From Colwellia sp. 75C3 (GTDB lineage: Bacteria; Pseudomonadota; Gammaproteobacteria; Enterobacterales; Alteromonadaceae), in assembly GCF_002836255.1 (NCBI RefSeq), contig NZ_PJAU01000054.1, forward strand, positions 186,001 through 250,000: a DNA stretch of 64,000 nucleotides. Direction: 5' to 3'. A program made the position numbers and the translations under genes. The notes beneath the pieces are model-generated. The model saw only the letters and a program-made list of their open reading frames with translations, searched no databases and was not told where the DNA came from. Below are positions 9,853 through 19,010 of this stretch, one piece after another (within the stretch, counting starts at the first letter, position 1; each line of letters opens with the position of its first letter).

Positions 9853-10734
9853 ATGAAAATGCAGGCTGAAAGCACTATAAAACAAAAAACGGTTAGCCAA
9901 CTGCCCTCTCATGGGGAGATAATCGACTTTGAAATTAAATTACTGATTGAAGCAATCCAATTTCGTTATGGTTATGATTTTAGCCATTATGCACAAGCAT
10001 CACTGACTCGCAGAATCAGTAGTTGCCTAAAGAAGTTTGAGCTAGGGAACGTTTCTGAACTAATTCCAAAGATTATTCACGACGTTGAATATTTCGAATC
10101 ATTTCTTCGTGAGGTGTCAGTTACCGTTACTGAAATGTTTCGTGACCCTTTAGTATTCAAGGTATTAAGAGATAAAATATTCACCCAACTACAAACCTAC
10201 TCTCGGATAAACATATGGCATGCTGGTTGTGCCACAGGAGAAGAAGTCTATTCATTAGCGATTATGTTAAAAGAAGAAGGTTTACTTTCTCGAAGCCGAA
10301 TTTATGCCACTGACTTTAATAATCACTCGCTTGCCATTGCCGAACAAGGTATCTATAAAGCGGAGAAAATACCTCTTTTCACCAAAAATTATTTACTTAC
10401 CGGTGGTAAAGCATCATTTGCTGATTATTACCAAGCCAAACACAGCCACGCCATTATGCATGAGGAATTAAAGCAGCATATGACCTTTGCACATCATAAT
10501 TTAATTAAAGATCAATGTTTTGCGCAAATGCATCTCATCATTTGTCGCAATGTACTAATTTATTTTGATCGTACGTTGCAAGATTCTGTATTAGGGTTAT
10601 TTCATCAAAGTTTAGTACATCGAGGTTACTTATTACTGGGAGATAAAGAGTCTCTCGACTTTAGTCAGAAAAAAAATTGCTTTACCGCGATCGCCAAAGA
10701 GCAAAGAATTTTTCAAAAGGTAAGTTATGAATAG
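9853..10734 (+). CDS. CheR-type protein-glutamate methyltransferase
   Basis: A 293-residue CheR: N-terminal helical domain (about 20-90) and a SAM-dependent methyltransferase domain with the binding loop HAGCATGEEVYSLA and the late motif CRNVLIYFD. The family methylates glutamates on chemoreceptors. No methyl-accepting receptor is encoded nearby; instead it lies 37 bases after a giant hybrid kinase and is followed by CheB. The likely target is therefore the coiled-coil region of the kinase upstream or an unlinked receptor (inference). All family motifs appear intact. Confidence 0.88.
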   Translation: MKMQAESTIKQKTVSQLPSHGEIIDFEIKLLIEAIQFRYGYDFSHYAQASLTRRISSCLKKFELGNVSELIPKIIHDVEYFESFLREVSVTVTEMFRDPLVFKVLRDKIFTQLQTYSRINIWHAGCATGEEVYSLAIMLKEEGLLSRSRIYATDFNNHSLAIAEQGIYKAEKIPLFTKNYLLTGGKASFADYYQAKHSHAIMHEELKQHMTFAHHNLIKDQCFAQMHLIICRNVLIYFDRTLQDSVLGLFHQSLVHRGYLLLGDKESLDFSQKKNCFTAIAKEQRIFQKVSYE

Positions 10735-10761
10735 CCTTAAAGATGAACGCCGCTTAAAGCT

Positions 10762-11385
10762 ATGTTACTGATGAAAATAGCAGCCCTAAATAACACTTAT
10801 AAAGCATTAGTCATCGGCGTTTCCGCGGGTGGATTTCAAGCGCTTAAGCATATATTACCCAGGTTTCCTAAAAACTTTCCTTTGTCGGTTATCATCGTGC
10901 AGCACCGCGGTGAAGCCGTTCAAGAGACTTCGAGCAAAGACGATTTTTTGATTCACCACTTTCAGCAACATTGCCAAATGACTGTTAAGGAAGCTATTTC
11001 AGGGGAGAAAATTTGTAAAAGTACTATTTACTTTGCCCCTGCAAAATATCACTTACTTATTGAAAAGGAAGAGTCTTTTAGTTTAAGCCTGGAGCCACCC
11101 GTGAATTTTTCCATCCCCTCTATTGATGTATTATTTGAAAGCGCTAGCGCTTGCTACAAAAATTGCTTAATTGGTCTTATACTTACAGGAGCAAATAGTG
11201 ACGGTAGTATGGGATTAAGGGAGATTCACCTCAATAATGGTTTAACATTGGTACAAAACCCGGCCACTGCCGACGTAGATGTTATGCCTAAGGCGGCTAT
11301 GGAATCACATACTGTCGATTACATTTTGCCCTTGCTTGAAATCGCGCCGTTTTTGTGCGATTTAATGCAAGAAGAAAAGGGTTAA
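10762..11385 (+). CDS. CheB-type methylesterase without receiver domain
   Basis: A 207-residue stand-alone CheB catalytic domain. The Ser-His-Asp triad is visible: Ser in GVSAGGFQAL, His in IVQHRG, Asp in LTGANSDGSMG. Classical CheB has an N-terminal receiver that gates the esterase; here it is absent, so activity must be controlled otherwise, possibly by receivers of the neighbouring hybrid kinases. An alternative ATG lies nine bases downstream at 10771. The stop is one base before the ATG of the next kinase gene, so the two are co-translated. It removes methyl groups added by the adjacent CheR (family knowledge). Confidence 0.87.
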   Translation: MLLMKIAALNNTYKALVIGVSAGGFQALKHILPRFPKNFPLSVIIVQHRGEAVQETSSKDDFLIHHFQQHCQMTVKEAISGEKICKSTIYFAPAKYHLLIEKEESFSLSLEPPVNFSIPSIDVLFESASACYKNCLIGLILTGANSDGSMGLREIHLNNGLTLVQNPATADVDVMPKAAMESHTVDYILPLLEIAPFLCDLMQEEKG

Positions 11386-11386
11386 T

Positions 11387-12670
11387 ATGGATCTAAATGC
11401 ACCACCAAAAATTCTTGTTGTTGATGATGAGCCTAATAACTTACGCGTTTACGAGCGTACTCTTGCTCCGCTTAATATTGAAATAGTGAAAGCCTTCTCA
11501 GGACAAGAAGCTTTAGCTATTGCCCACAAGCATGACTTTGCCTTAATATTAATGGATGTGCAAATGCCTTGTATGGACGGTTTTGAAACAGCTTCGCTTA
11601 TTCTTGACCACCCTAAAACCTGTCGTATTCCGATAATATTTATTACGGCTTTTGCCCGAGATGAAGTGTTTGAATTTAAAGGTTATGACAGTGGCGCTGT
11701 TGACTACTTGGTTAAACCTATTAATGAAAATGTAGTTCGTAGTAAAGTATCGATCTTTTTAGCCTTACATAAGGAAAAGCTACAGTTAAGTCATGCTTGT
11801 AAAGTTCGCGATCAAGCAGAAGCTGAACTAAGAGTCCACAAGCAGCATTTAGAAGAATTAGTGAAAGAGCGAACGCAAGAGTTAGAAGGTTCTATTGAAA
11901 GCTTGATGACTACTCAGAATCAATTAGTCGAGTCAGAAAAGATGGCTTCATTAGGTCGTCTGGTTGCCGGTGTTGCTCACGAACTTAATACCCCCATAGG
12001 CGTTGGTATTACCGGTGCATCATTTCTTCATAAAAAAATTTTACATCTCAAAAAAAGCTTTGAAAGTGGTGATATTCGTCGTAAAGAGTTGACTGATTTT
12101 ATTGAGTGCGCACCACAATCTACCGAGATTATTTTAACCAACTTACACCGAGCAGCAGAACAAATTACTAACTTTAAACTTGTAGCCGTAGACCAAACAA
12201 GTGAAAGAAAACGTGATATTAATTTAATTGATTATATAAACCAAGTAGTGAATAGCTTGTCTCCCGCTCTAAAAGTGGCTGCGCATAAGGTAAACGTACT
12301 AGGTGATAACCTAATTGAACTGCATACTATTCCCGGTGATATATCACAAATTGTCACTAACCTGATTATGAATTCAATCACTCATGGCTATAAAAATGGT
12401 GAACAAGGCAACATAACCATTACTGTGAAACAAGTAAATAAAACTGTAGTACTCACTTATAATGATGATGGGCAAGGTATGGAAAAATCAACGAGCAAAA
12501 TGATCTTCGAACCTTTCTTTACCACAAAGCGAGGCGCTGGAGGTAGCGGTTTAGGCATGTACATAGTGTACAACTTAGTCAGTCAAAGTTTGTCGGGGAC
12601 AATATCCTGCATAAGTGAGGTAAATAAAGGCACGCAATTTTTAATCGAATTTCCTTTAGTCTCACAATAG
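11387..12670 (+). CDS. Soluble receiver-histidine kinase hybrid
   Basis: A 427-residue cytoplasmic protein: an N-terminal receiver (VVDDE, Asp57 in LMDVQMPCMDG, conserved Lys in VKPI), a coiled-coil linker (about 125-180), a HisKA domain with His198 in GVAHELNTPIG, and a HATPase with GGSGLGMYIV. No transmembrane segment is seen. A receiver in front of a kinase fits a relay in which an upstream hybrid kinase phosphorylates it and so modulates its output. It is the last gene of the kinase-CheR-CheB block; a 171-base gap separates it from the glycosidase gene. No DNA-binding output is encoded in the block. Confidence 0.9.
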   Translation: MDLNAPPKILVVDDEPNNLRVYERTLAPLNIEIVKAFSGQEALAIAHKHDFALILMDVQMPCMDGFETASLILDHPKTCRIPIIFITAFARDEVFEFKGYDSGAVDYLVKPINENVVRSKVSIFLALHKEKLQLSHACKVRDQAEAELRVHKQHLEELVKERTQELEGSIESLMTTQNQLVESEKMASLGRLVAGVAHELNTPIGVGITGASFLHKKILHLKKSFESGDIRRKELTDFIECAPQSTEIILTNLHRAAEQITNFKLVAVDQTSERKRDINLIDYINQVVNSLSPALKVAAHKVNVLGDNLIELHTIPGDISQIVTNLIMNSITHGYKNGEQGNITITVKQVNKTVVLTYNDDGQGMEKSTSKMIFEPFFTTKRGAGGSGLGMYIVYNLVSQSLSGTISCISEVNKGTQFLIEFPLVSQ

Positions 12671-12841
12671 ATGAGCAAGCAAACCATCCACAACATTAAT
12701 TGTTGTCAATATATCTAGCCAGTTTACTACTATTCCCACGCTCCCATCATTGCTAACGTCTTGCTAAGTCAGTCAACAAATAATATAAACTCTACTCTTT
12801 AATAATCTACTATTTAGCCAAACACAATATAGGATAAGTTT

Positions 12842-14308
12842 ATGAGTCATGACCGTCGCCAATTTTTAAAATCTGTTGCAGCCATAACCGCCGCAGGTGT
12901 TGCCACTAGTGTTACAACAGGTTGCGCTTCATCAAGCACGCCAACGCTAAACTCACCTACTGCCCAAGGTAAGTCTGTTATGGGCTTAGTAGTACCTAAA
13001 ATGGATGTAGTACGCATAGGTTTTATTGGTGTTGGTGAGCGTGGGTCTGGCCATGTTAAACATTATTGTCATATTGATGGTGTTGAAATAAAAGCAATTT
13101 GCGATACTAATGAACGCGTATTAAATGAATCGATAGCCACGGTAGTCAATAAAGGTTTTGCTAAACCCGATCAGTATACTGGTTCAGAATTAGCCTATAA
13201 AAAGATGCTTGAGAGAAACGATATCGATATCGTCATCATCTCTACACCATGGCGCTGGCACACCCCTATGTGTGTTGAGACAATGGAAAGTGGTAAACAT
13301 GCCTTTGTTGAAGTGCCCGCTGCGACCACAAGGGAAGAATGTTGGCAATTGGTTGATACTGCTGAACGTACACAAAAAAACTGTATGATGATGGAGAATG
13401 TCTGCTACGGTCGTGATGAACTCATGGTATTAAATATGGTACGCCAAGGTTTATTCGGTGACTTACTTCACGGTGAAGCGGCATATATTCATGAGCTACG
13501 CTGGCAAATGAAAGAAATTACCGAAAAAACTGGTTCTTGGCGCACCGCTTGGCATGCTAAAACAAATGGCAACTTATACCCAACCCATGGTTTAGGACCG
13601 GTTGCTCAATATATGAATATTAACCGAGGCGATCGTTTCGACTATTTAACCTCAACTAGCTCGCCGGCATTGGGACGACAAGCATATGCTGCTAAAGAGT
13701 TTCCAGCTGATCATCAGCGAAACCAGCTTGATTATATTGCCGGCGATATGAATACCAGCATCATTAAAACGGTACAAGGTCGAACAATAATGGTGCAACA
13801 TGATACCACTAGCCCACGACCTTATTCTCGACATAATTACATCCAGGGTACTAACGGCACTTTTGCTGGTTTCCCCAATAGAATAGCACTAGAAAACGCA
13901 CCAACGAATATTAAAAAACAATATCAGCAGCAATATGAATTAGCGGTAAAACAATGGCAAAAGAATGGTGAACAAGGTCGTAAACCTAGCCACACAAGTT
14001 TCCACCGCTGGGATCATGATATGGCCAAGTGGCAAGAAAATTATGACCATCCATTGTGGTTACAAATGGGTGCTGAAGCAGAACGTAATGGTGGTCATGG
14101 TGGTATGGATTTCTTAATGCTTTGGCGTATGGTTTATTGTTTACGTAACGGCCAACCATTAGATCAAGATGTCTATGATGCTGCGGCATGGTCTGTTATC
14201 ACTCCTTTAAGTGCAGAATCCGTAGCTGATCGCAGTAACTCGAAAGATATTCCTGATTTTACTCGCGGGATCTGGCAGCAAGCCAAGCCACTTGGGATTG
14301 TTACTTAA
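12842..14308 (+). CDS. Gfo/Idh/MocA oxidoreductase, GH109-type glycosidase, Tat-exported
   Basis: A 488-residue protein with a twin-arginine signal (RRQFLKS at residues 5-11, hydrophobic stretch, then CASS as a possible lipobox). A Rossmann NAD-binding domain follows ([18 protein letters not shown]). The overall pattern, including [16 protein letters not shown] and the GGHGGMDF stretch near the end, matches the GH109 family, known for NAD-dependent alpha-N-acetylgalactosaminidases. It would release terminal GalNAc outside the cytoplasm. AGGA upstream supports the start. The next gene, a nucleotidyltransferase, begins at the base after its stop, and a NahK-like kinase follows, which supports an amino-sugar role. 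Plain Gfo/Idh dehydrogenase activity on another sugar remains possible. Confidence 0.82.
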   Translation: MSHDRRQFLKSVAAITAAGVATSVTTGCASSSTPTLNSPTAQGKSVMGLVVPKMDVVRIGFIGVGERGSGHVKHYCHIDGVEIKAICDTNERVLNESIATVVNKGFAKPDQYTGSELAYKKMLERNDIDIVIISTPWRWHTPMCVETMESGKHAFVEVPAATTREECWQLVDTAERTQKNCMMMENVCYGRDELMVLNMVRQGLFGDLLHGEAAYIHELRWQMKEITEKTGSWRTAWHAKTNGNLYPTHGLGPVAQYMNINRGDRFDYLTSTSSPALGRQAYAAKEFPADHQRNQLDYIAGDMNTSIIKTVQGRTIMVQHDTTSPRPYSRHNYIQGTNGTFAGFPNRIALENAPTNIKKQYQQQYELAVKQWQKNGEQGRKPSHTSFHRWDHDMAKWQENYDHPLWLQMGAEAERNGGHGGMDFLMLWRMVYCLRNGQPLDQDVYDAAAWSVITPLSAESVADRSNSKDIPDFTRGIWQQAKPLGIVT

Positions 14309-15190
14309 ATGACGACTCTTGTTATATTAGCAGCGGGACTAGGCTCCCGCTTTGGCGGAAATAAGCAATTAGCTGAGTTTGGTCCGCAGCAACTCACCTT
14401 AATGGAATATAATTTAATTAATGCTGTTGATGCAGGTTTTAATCGTGTGGTATTTGTCATTCGCCCAGAGTTGGAGCCGCTTTTAAAACAGCAAATTATC
14501 ACTAGATTACCTGACAATATTGATTATGCCTTTGCTTATCAGTCATTTGACGACTTACCATTAAATTGTAATGTGCCTGCGCAGCGGACAAAACCACTCG
14601 GTACAGCGCATGCGCTGTGGTGCTGTCGCCATATACTCAAAGAGAGTTTTTCCGTGATTAACGCGGATGATTATTATGGCAAACAAGCATTTAGTTTATT
14701 ATTGCAACAAGCCCGAAAAACACCTAATGACTATTTGATGGTGGCTTATCAATTACAAAATACCTTGTCGGATTTCGGTGGTGTCAATCGAGGTTTATGT
14801 CAGTTTGATAAACAAGGTTATTTAACCGCCATAGAAGAATGCGAGCAGATAAAAACTGACAAACAGAAAATAAAAGGCATCCTCAGTGCGAGCCAACAAC
14901 AAATAGAACTAGCTGCTGAATGCTTAATCTCGATGAACTGCTGGTTTTTCACTCCCGACATATTCCTAGCATTAGAGCATGCCGTTATAAATATACTTTC
15001 GCTGGCAAATGAACAAGAAAGTGAGCTAAATAAAGAATGTTATTTACCTGCAGTGGTCATGCAGCAGATCCAAAATAAAAACAAAAAAGTCAAAGTACTC
15101 AGCACTGATGATAGTTGGTTTGGCTTAACCTACCCACAAGACAGCGAGCAAGTGCATGAAAAAGTTACTGCACTATTTGCTAAAAAATAG
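14309..15190 (+). CDS. Sugar nucleotidyltransferase (NTP transferase family)
   Basis: A 293-residue cytoplasmic protein starting with the nucleotidyltransferase signature LAAGLGSRFGGNKQL (G-x-G-x-R-F-G with a following Lys). The metal-binding acidic pair is in INADDYYGKQAF. The family joins NTP and sugar 1-phosphates to give NDP-sugars. The ATG directly abuts the stop of the GH109 gene, so translation is coupled, and a sugar 1-kinase gene lies 133 bases downstream. The natural reading is that it activates the GalNAc-1-phosphate made by that kinase, as UDP-GalNAc or a similar NDP-sugar; the nucleotide and sugar are inferred. Confidence 0.8.
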   Translation: MTTLVILAAGLGSRFGGNKQLAEFGPQQLTLMEYNLINAVDAGFNRVVFVIRPELEPLLKQQIITRLPDNIDYAFAYQSFDDLPLNCNVPAQRTKPLGTAHALWCCRHILKESFSVINADDYYGKQAFSLLLQQARKTPNDYLMVAYQLQNTLSDFGGVNRGLCQFDKQGYLTAIEECEQIKTDKQKIKGILSASQQQIELAAECLISMNCWFFTPDIFLALEHAVINILSLANEQESELNKECYLPAVVMQQIQNKNKKVKVLSTDDSWFGLTYPQDSEQVHEKVTALFAKK

Positions 15191-15323
15191 TACTATCTTG
15201 CGTTAATTTGCCACACACACATTTGTTACAGATTAAGGTATTAGCATAAGCCAGCTGGTAAGTACTTACTAGAATAATCACATTGCTAACAATAAAGTAA
15301 CTACAATATAAGTATTAAAAGCA

Positions 15324-16403
15324 ATGCATAACAAAGCAAAATCACTACATACGGATATAGATACGGTTTTAAATAACTATGACTATGATTTCTCAAAAGT
15401 TGAGATTGTCATTCTAGGTAATGGTCATATTAATAATACCTATAAGTTAACCACTCCTGAGTTTGAATTTGTCTTACAACAAATTAATCACGATATTTTC
15501 ACTAAAACTGTCGAGTTAAGCAGCAACGCACAAAAAATAAATCTGCATCTGTTAAATCAAAAAAATAATGGCAACTACCCGTTATCGGTCCCACAACAAG
15601 TATTGACCAAAGCCGGTGCAACCTGCATTAAAATCGGTACTAATTACTGGCGTTTAATGGAATTCATTAGCAACTCTTATACCCTTGAAGAAGTTGAGTC
15701 CCCAGAGCAAGCTGCGCTTGTTGCCACAGCCTTCGCAAACTTCAGTTGTGCGTTGAGTGACTTCCCTGCGAATGACATCGCTGTCATTATCGAAGATTTT
15801 CATGACATTAGCTTTCGTATGCGTCAGCTTAAAGAAGCTGTTGAAAATGACTTACAAGATCGCTTAGCTGACTGTCAAGCCTTAGTCAATTTTTGCTTTG
15901 ACCAACAAAACTTTATTAATCATGTGGTCGACATCAGTAAGAAGTTACCGCTACATGTAACTCACAACGATACTAAGATAAATAACCTCTTATTTACCTC
16001 CGGTGATAAGCCGTGTGCCGTCATCGATCTTGATACCTGTATGCCAGGCTTACTCATGCATGACTTTGGTGACATGGTAAGAACCTGTTGTAGTAACCTT
16101 GCAGAAGACGATACCAGCACAGATAAAATGTTTCTCAAGCTTGATATATTTGAAGCACTTATTCAAAACTATCAGAATGCGTTTGGCGATAAAATGACAA
16201 CCCTTGAAAAAGACAGCTTAATTGTGGGCGCAAAATTATTACCGTTTATTATCGGTACGCGTTTTTTAACGGATCATTTAAATGGCGATAACTATTTCCA
16301 AGTAAGCCGTATAAACCATAATTTAGATCGCGCTATCAGCCAAATTCAATTATTTAGCTTAGTTTCTGAAGCTGAATCTGAGTTAGTGGAATTAGCCCAG
16401 TAA
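15324..16403 (+). CDS. APH-fold sugar kinase, resembles N-acetylhexosamine 1-kinase (NahK)
   Basis: A 359-residue aminoglycoside-phosphotransferase-fold kinase. The catalytic loop reads HVTHNDTKINNLLF (H-x-D-x4-N type) and the metal-binding DxD is in AVIDLDTCMPG, closely matching the pattern of NahK, which phosphorylates GlcNAc/GalNAc at C1. An N-terminal lobe with NGHINNTYKL forms the ATP-binding part. It stands 133 bases after the nucleotidyltransferase and behind a GH109 glycosidase, which agrees with GalNAc salvage. No antibiotic-resistance role is suggested. Confidence is high for the fold and moderate for the substrate. Confidence 0.8.
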   Translation: MHNKAKSLHTDIDTVLNNYDYDFSKVEIVILGNGHINNTYKLTTPEFEFVLQQINHDIFTKTVELSSNAQKINLHLLNQKNNGNYPLSVPQQVLTKAGATCIKIGTNYWRLMEFISNSYTLEEVESPEQAALVATAFANFSCALSDFPANDIAVIIEDFHDISFRMRQLKEAVENDLQDRLADCQALVNFCFDQQNFINHVVDISKKLPLHVTHNDTKINNLLFTSGDKPCAVIDLDTCMPGLLMHDFGDMVRTCCSNLAEDDTSTDKMFLKLDIFEALIQNYQNAFGDKMTTLEKDSLIVGAKLLPFIIGTRFLTDHLNGDNYFQVSRINHNLDRAISQIQLFSLVSEAESELVELAQ

Positions 16404-16683
16404 GCTAACTCAAAAATATTGTCAGCTTTCTTGTAAGTTTTATCACTCACAGGAAAGCGCAATAATCTTCCAACAAAACAAACAATCCCTGCCCTCTTTA
16501 TTTCACCTCCTTCTTGCCACTATTTCTGATTGTTCTTATAGCTTTTCCCGCTGTGATACTTCTGTGATTAAACTTCCTATAAAAAGTGATAAAAGCGTGA
16601 TCTCACAGCGATAATTCCACTTCATACTCTCTTTTAGTTAAACAAAACAACATAAAATAAATCTACCTACAAAGGAAAGTATC

Positions 16684-17403
16684 ATGAAAGTAATCAAGCA
16701 ATCGCCAATCAAGTCGGCATTAACTGTACTAGCACTATCTCTTGCAAGTTCAACGACTATGGCACAAGAATTATCCATTACTGTCACAAACTTAACGCAA
16801 GGCTTGCATTTTACTCCCGTAATTACGGCAGCGCATGCTAGCGACAATCACATTTTTATGGCGAGTGAAATGGCCAGTACTGAACTACAAGCCATGGCCG
16901 AAGGTGGTGATATTTCAGGCTTAGTAAGTATGTTAAACAATGCCGACGCTAATATTAATGAAAATCCTGCTGCAGGTTTATTAGCACCCGCTATGTCAGC
17001 AAGCTTTACCTTAACAAATGACAGCGCCAATACGCATTTATCACTTGCCGCTATGGTATTACCTTCTAATGATGGTTTTGTCGGTTTAGATAGCTGGGTA
17101 ATACCTGAAGCAGCCGGCACTTATACCGTATTTTTAAATGCCTATGATGCCGGTACTGAAGCCAATGATGAAATTCGTGGCAGTGGCGCACCTGGAGAAG
17201 CCGGTATGCCAGTGCCGCCACCATTAGATGCTGTTATCGGTATGAATGGCACAGGTGTTACCGATATGGAATCTAATGACAAAGTACATATTCACCGTGG
17301 CAGCTTAGGTGATAGTGATATGTCTGCAGGTACAAGTGATATTAACAATAGCGTGCAACGTTGGTTAAACCCGGTTGCTAAACTTACTATTACCGTGCAA
17401 TAA
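16684..17403 (+). CDS. Spondin-domain exported protein
   Basis: A 239-residue protein with a signal peptide cleaved after TTMAQ. The mature part has the Spondin_N pattern: ITVTNLTQGLHFTPV, the segment SEMASTELQAMAEGGD, VFLNAYDAGTEANDEI and a final strand VAKLTITVQ. Bacterial members are secreted or surface proteins of unknown function. Start supported by AAAGGA upstream. The next gene, nine bases downstream, is a second spondin protein that keeps the same landmarks (TNLTYAQPLSPV, YDAGTELNNEA), so the two are diverged tandem paralogues. The 280 bases before the gene hold no recognised element. Confidence 0.8.
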   Translation: MKVIKQSPIKSALTVLALSLASSTTMAQELSITVTNLTQGLHFTPVITAAHASDNHIFMASEMASTELQAMAEGGDISGLVSMLNNADANINENPAAGLLAPAMSASFTLTNDSANTHLSLAAMVLPSNDGFVGLDSWVIPEAAGTYTVFLNAYDAGTEANDEIRGSGAPGEAGMPVPPPLDAVIGMNGTGVTDMESNDKVHIHRGSLGDSDMSAGTSDINNSVQRWLNPVAKLTITVQ

Positions 17404-17412
17404 GGAGGCAAC

Positions 17413-18156
17413 ATGTTAACTTTTATCACTCAAAAAAAGAGTAGCAACAAATTAACGCTGCAACTACTTATTGCTAGTGTACTCACATTAGGGCTAGCCG
17501 CTTGTAATGATAACGATAACGTTGTTGAAGAAGTAGTTGTTGTTCCGGTTACGCCTGTTATGGAATATAGCTATTCAATAACCTTGACTAATCTAACCTA
17601 TGCGCAGCCTTTATCACCTGTTGCTGTAGCGTTGCACGGCGATACTAAAATGTGGCAAGTGGGCCAGTCAGCCTCTGTTGCTTTAGAAAAGCTAGCTGAA
17701 GGTGGCGACAATGCTGACTTCATTGCACTGACAAGTAATATGGCGACAACATCGAGCGAAGGAGCAGTCCCGCCGGGTGCTAGCGTCACTTTAGACATCA
17801 CCACCACCGAGCCTATGGCAACTTATTTAACGGTTGCGACCATGTTAGTGAATACAAATGACGCTTTCTCGGGTCTTACTGGTGTAGATATATCAACATT
17901 AATGCTTAACCAAGAAAAATCATGGCGATTAAACGTCTATGATGCCGGTACCGAGCTAAATAACGAAGCGGTCGGTACTATTCCGGGCCCTGCTGATGGT
18001 GGGGTTGGTTATGATGCAACACGAAATGACATAGACCTAGTCGGTTATCATTCCGGTGTTGTTAGTAAAGATGATGGTTTATCCAGCTCAGTATTAACTC
18101 AGGCTCATCGCTTTGATAACCCTGCAGTTAAATTAACTATTACTCGAACGAAGTAG
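17413..18156 (+). CDS. Spondin-domain lipoprotein
   Basis: A 247-residue paralogue of the preceding gene. The N-terminus is a lipoprotein signal with lipobox LGLAAC (Cys about 30), then a low-complexity acidic linker (NDNDNVVEEVVVVPV) and a spondin domain (SITLTNLTYAQPLSPV, LNVYDAGTEL, VKLTITRTK). It should be anchored by lipid, while its partner is soluble. A strong Shine-Dalgarno (TAAGGAGG) and a nine-base gap mean they are co-expressed. Downstream, a 10-bp stem-loop separates it from a two-component pair on the same strand. Confidence 0.8.
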   Translation: MLTFITQKKSSNKLTLQLLIASVLTLGLAACNDNDNVVEEVVVVPVTPVMEYSYSITLTNLTYAQPLSPVAVALHGDTKMWQVGQSASVALEKLAEGGDNADFIALTSNMATTSSEGAVPPGASVTLDITTTEPMATYLTVATMLVNTNDAFSGLTGVDISTLMLNQEKSWRLNVYDAGTELNNEAVGTIPGPADGGVGYDATRNDIDLVGYHSGVVSKDDGLSSSVLTQAHRFDNPAVKLTITRTK

Positions 18157-18163
18157 TGCACTA

Positions 18164-18195
18164 GGCCAATGAGCGCTTTAGTTCACTCATTGGCC
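18164..18195 (+). promoter_or_regulatory. Stem-loop directly before a response-regulator start codon
   Basis: GGCCAATGAG (18164-18173) pairs perfectly with CTCATTGGCC (18186-18195) around a 12-base loop. The stem ends five bases before the ATG at 18201, covering the position where a Shine-Dalgarno should be, and no other ribosome site is visible. There is no U-tract, so it is not a clean terminator. It could limit read-through or translation of the regulator gene from the spondin transcript. Confidence 0.55.
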
Positions 18196-18200
18196 AAAAT

Positions 18201-18977
18201 ATGAAAGATAACATCCTAATTATTGAAGACGAAATTGATATTGCTAAACTTATTAAAGTGCATTTATCCGAACTGGATTTACACTGCGATATTTGCACTC
18301 AAGGTGATGAAGCTTTACAACAAGCTTTGACAAAAGACTATCAACTTATTTTGCTTGATGTGATGCTGCCAGGTATTAGCGGCTTAGATATTTGTCGACA
18401 AGTTAGACAAGAAAAACCCTTACAATCCATTATTATGCTGACTTCAAAAACGTCAGAAATAGACCGAATATTGGGGCTTGAGTTAGGTGCTGATGACTAT
18501 ATGACTAAGCCATTTAGTATTCGAGAATTACAAGCCCGTGTAAGAAGTCAATTACGGAGGGTTCATGCGGTCATCGCTAAAAACTCCAGTGAGATAAATA
18601 GCTTAATCGATGAAGAGAAAGTACCTGAAAAATCCGAACTGTTAGAAGAAACAGGTACATCAATAGGAGAATTGCAGGTTGATCATAGATATCATCAAGT
18701 GACCTACAAAAATAAAGCAATTAACTTAACGGCGACAGAGTTTGATCTGATTGATTTTTTCTGTAAACACCCTGATCAGGTATTTTCGCGCGCTCAATTA
18801 CTTGATGGTGTTTGGGGTTATCATCACAATGGTTATGAACATACTGTTAATTCTCATATTAATCGCCTTAGAAGTAAACTTGAGGAAGATTGTGCTGAGC
18901 CAAAGATAATCCAAACCGTTTGGGGCGTTGGTTATAAACTTAATTCTGCCGGTGTAATGCCCCTAGCGTCATCATAA
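18201..18977 (+). CDS. OmpR/PhoB-type response regulator
   Basis: A 258-residue regulator: receiver with LIIEDE, phosphoacceptor Asp53 in LLDVMLPG, and TSK and TKPF positions intact. An unusually long, acidic linker follows (about residues 125-155, SSEINSLIDEEKVPEKSELLE), then a winged helix ending in IQTVWGVGYKL. The translation start has no visible Shine-Dalgarno and follows a strong hairpin. The kinase gene begins 33 bases after the stop. Proximity suggests control of the spondin genes upstream, but no operator was identified. Confidence 0.9.
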   Translation: MKDNILIIEDEIDIAKLIKVHLSELDLHCDICTQGDEALQQALTKDYQLILLDVMLPGISGLDICRQVRQEKPLQSIIMLTSKTSEIDRILGLELGADDYMTKPFSIRELQARVRSQLRRVHAVIAKNSSEINSLIDEEKVPEKSELLEETGTSIGELQVDHRYHQVTYKNKAINLTATEFDLIDFFCKHPDQVFSRAQLLDGVWGYHHNGYEHTVNSHINRLRSKLEEDCAEPKIIQTVWGVGYKLNSAGVMPLASS

Positions 18978-19010
18978 TTTACTCCCAAAAATAGCATAAG
19001 GACTTCCTCG

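Noticed and set aside
15324..16403. Aminoglycoside resistance phosphotransferase
   Set aside because: The fold is shared, but the HNDTKINN and DLDTCMPG motifs and the GH109/nucleotidyltransferase context point to a sugar 1-kinase.
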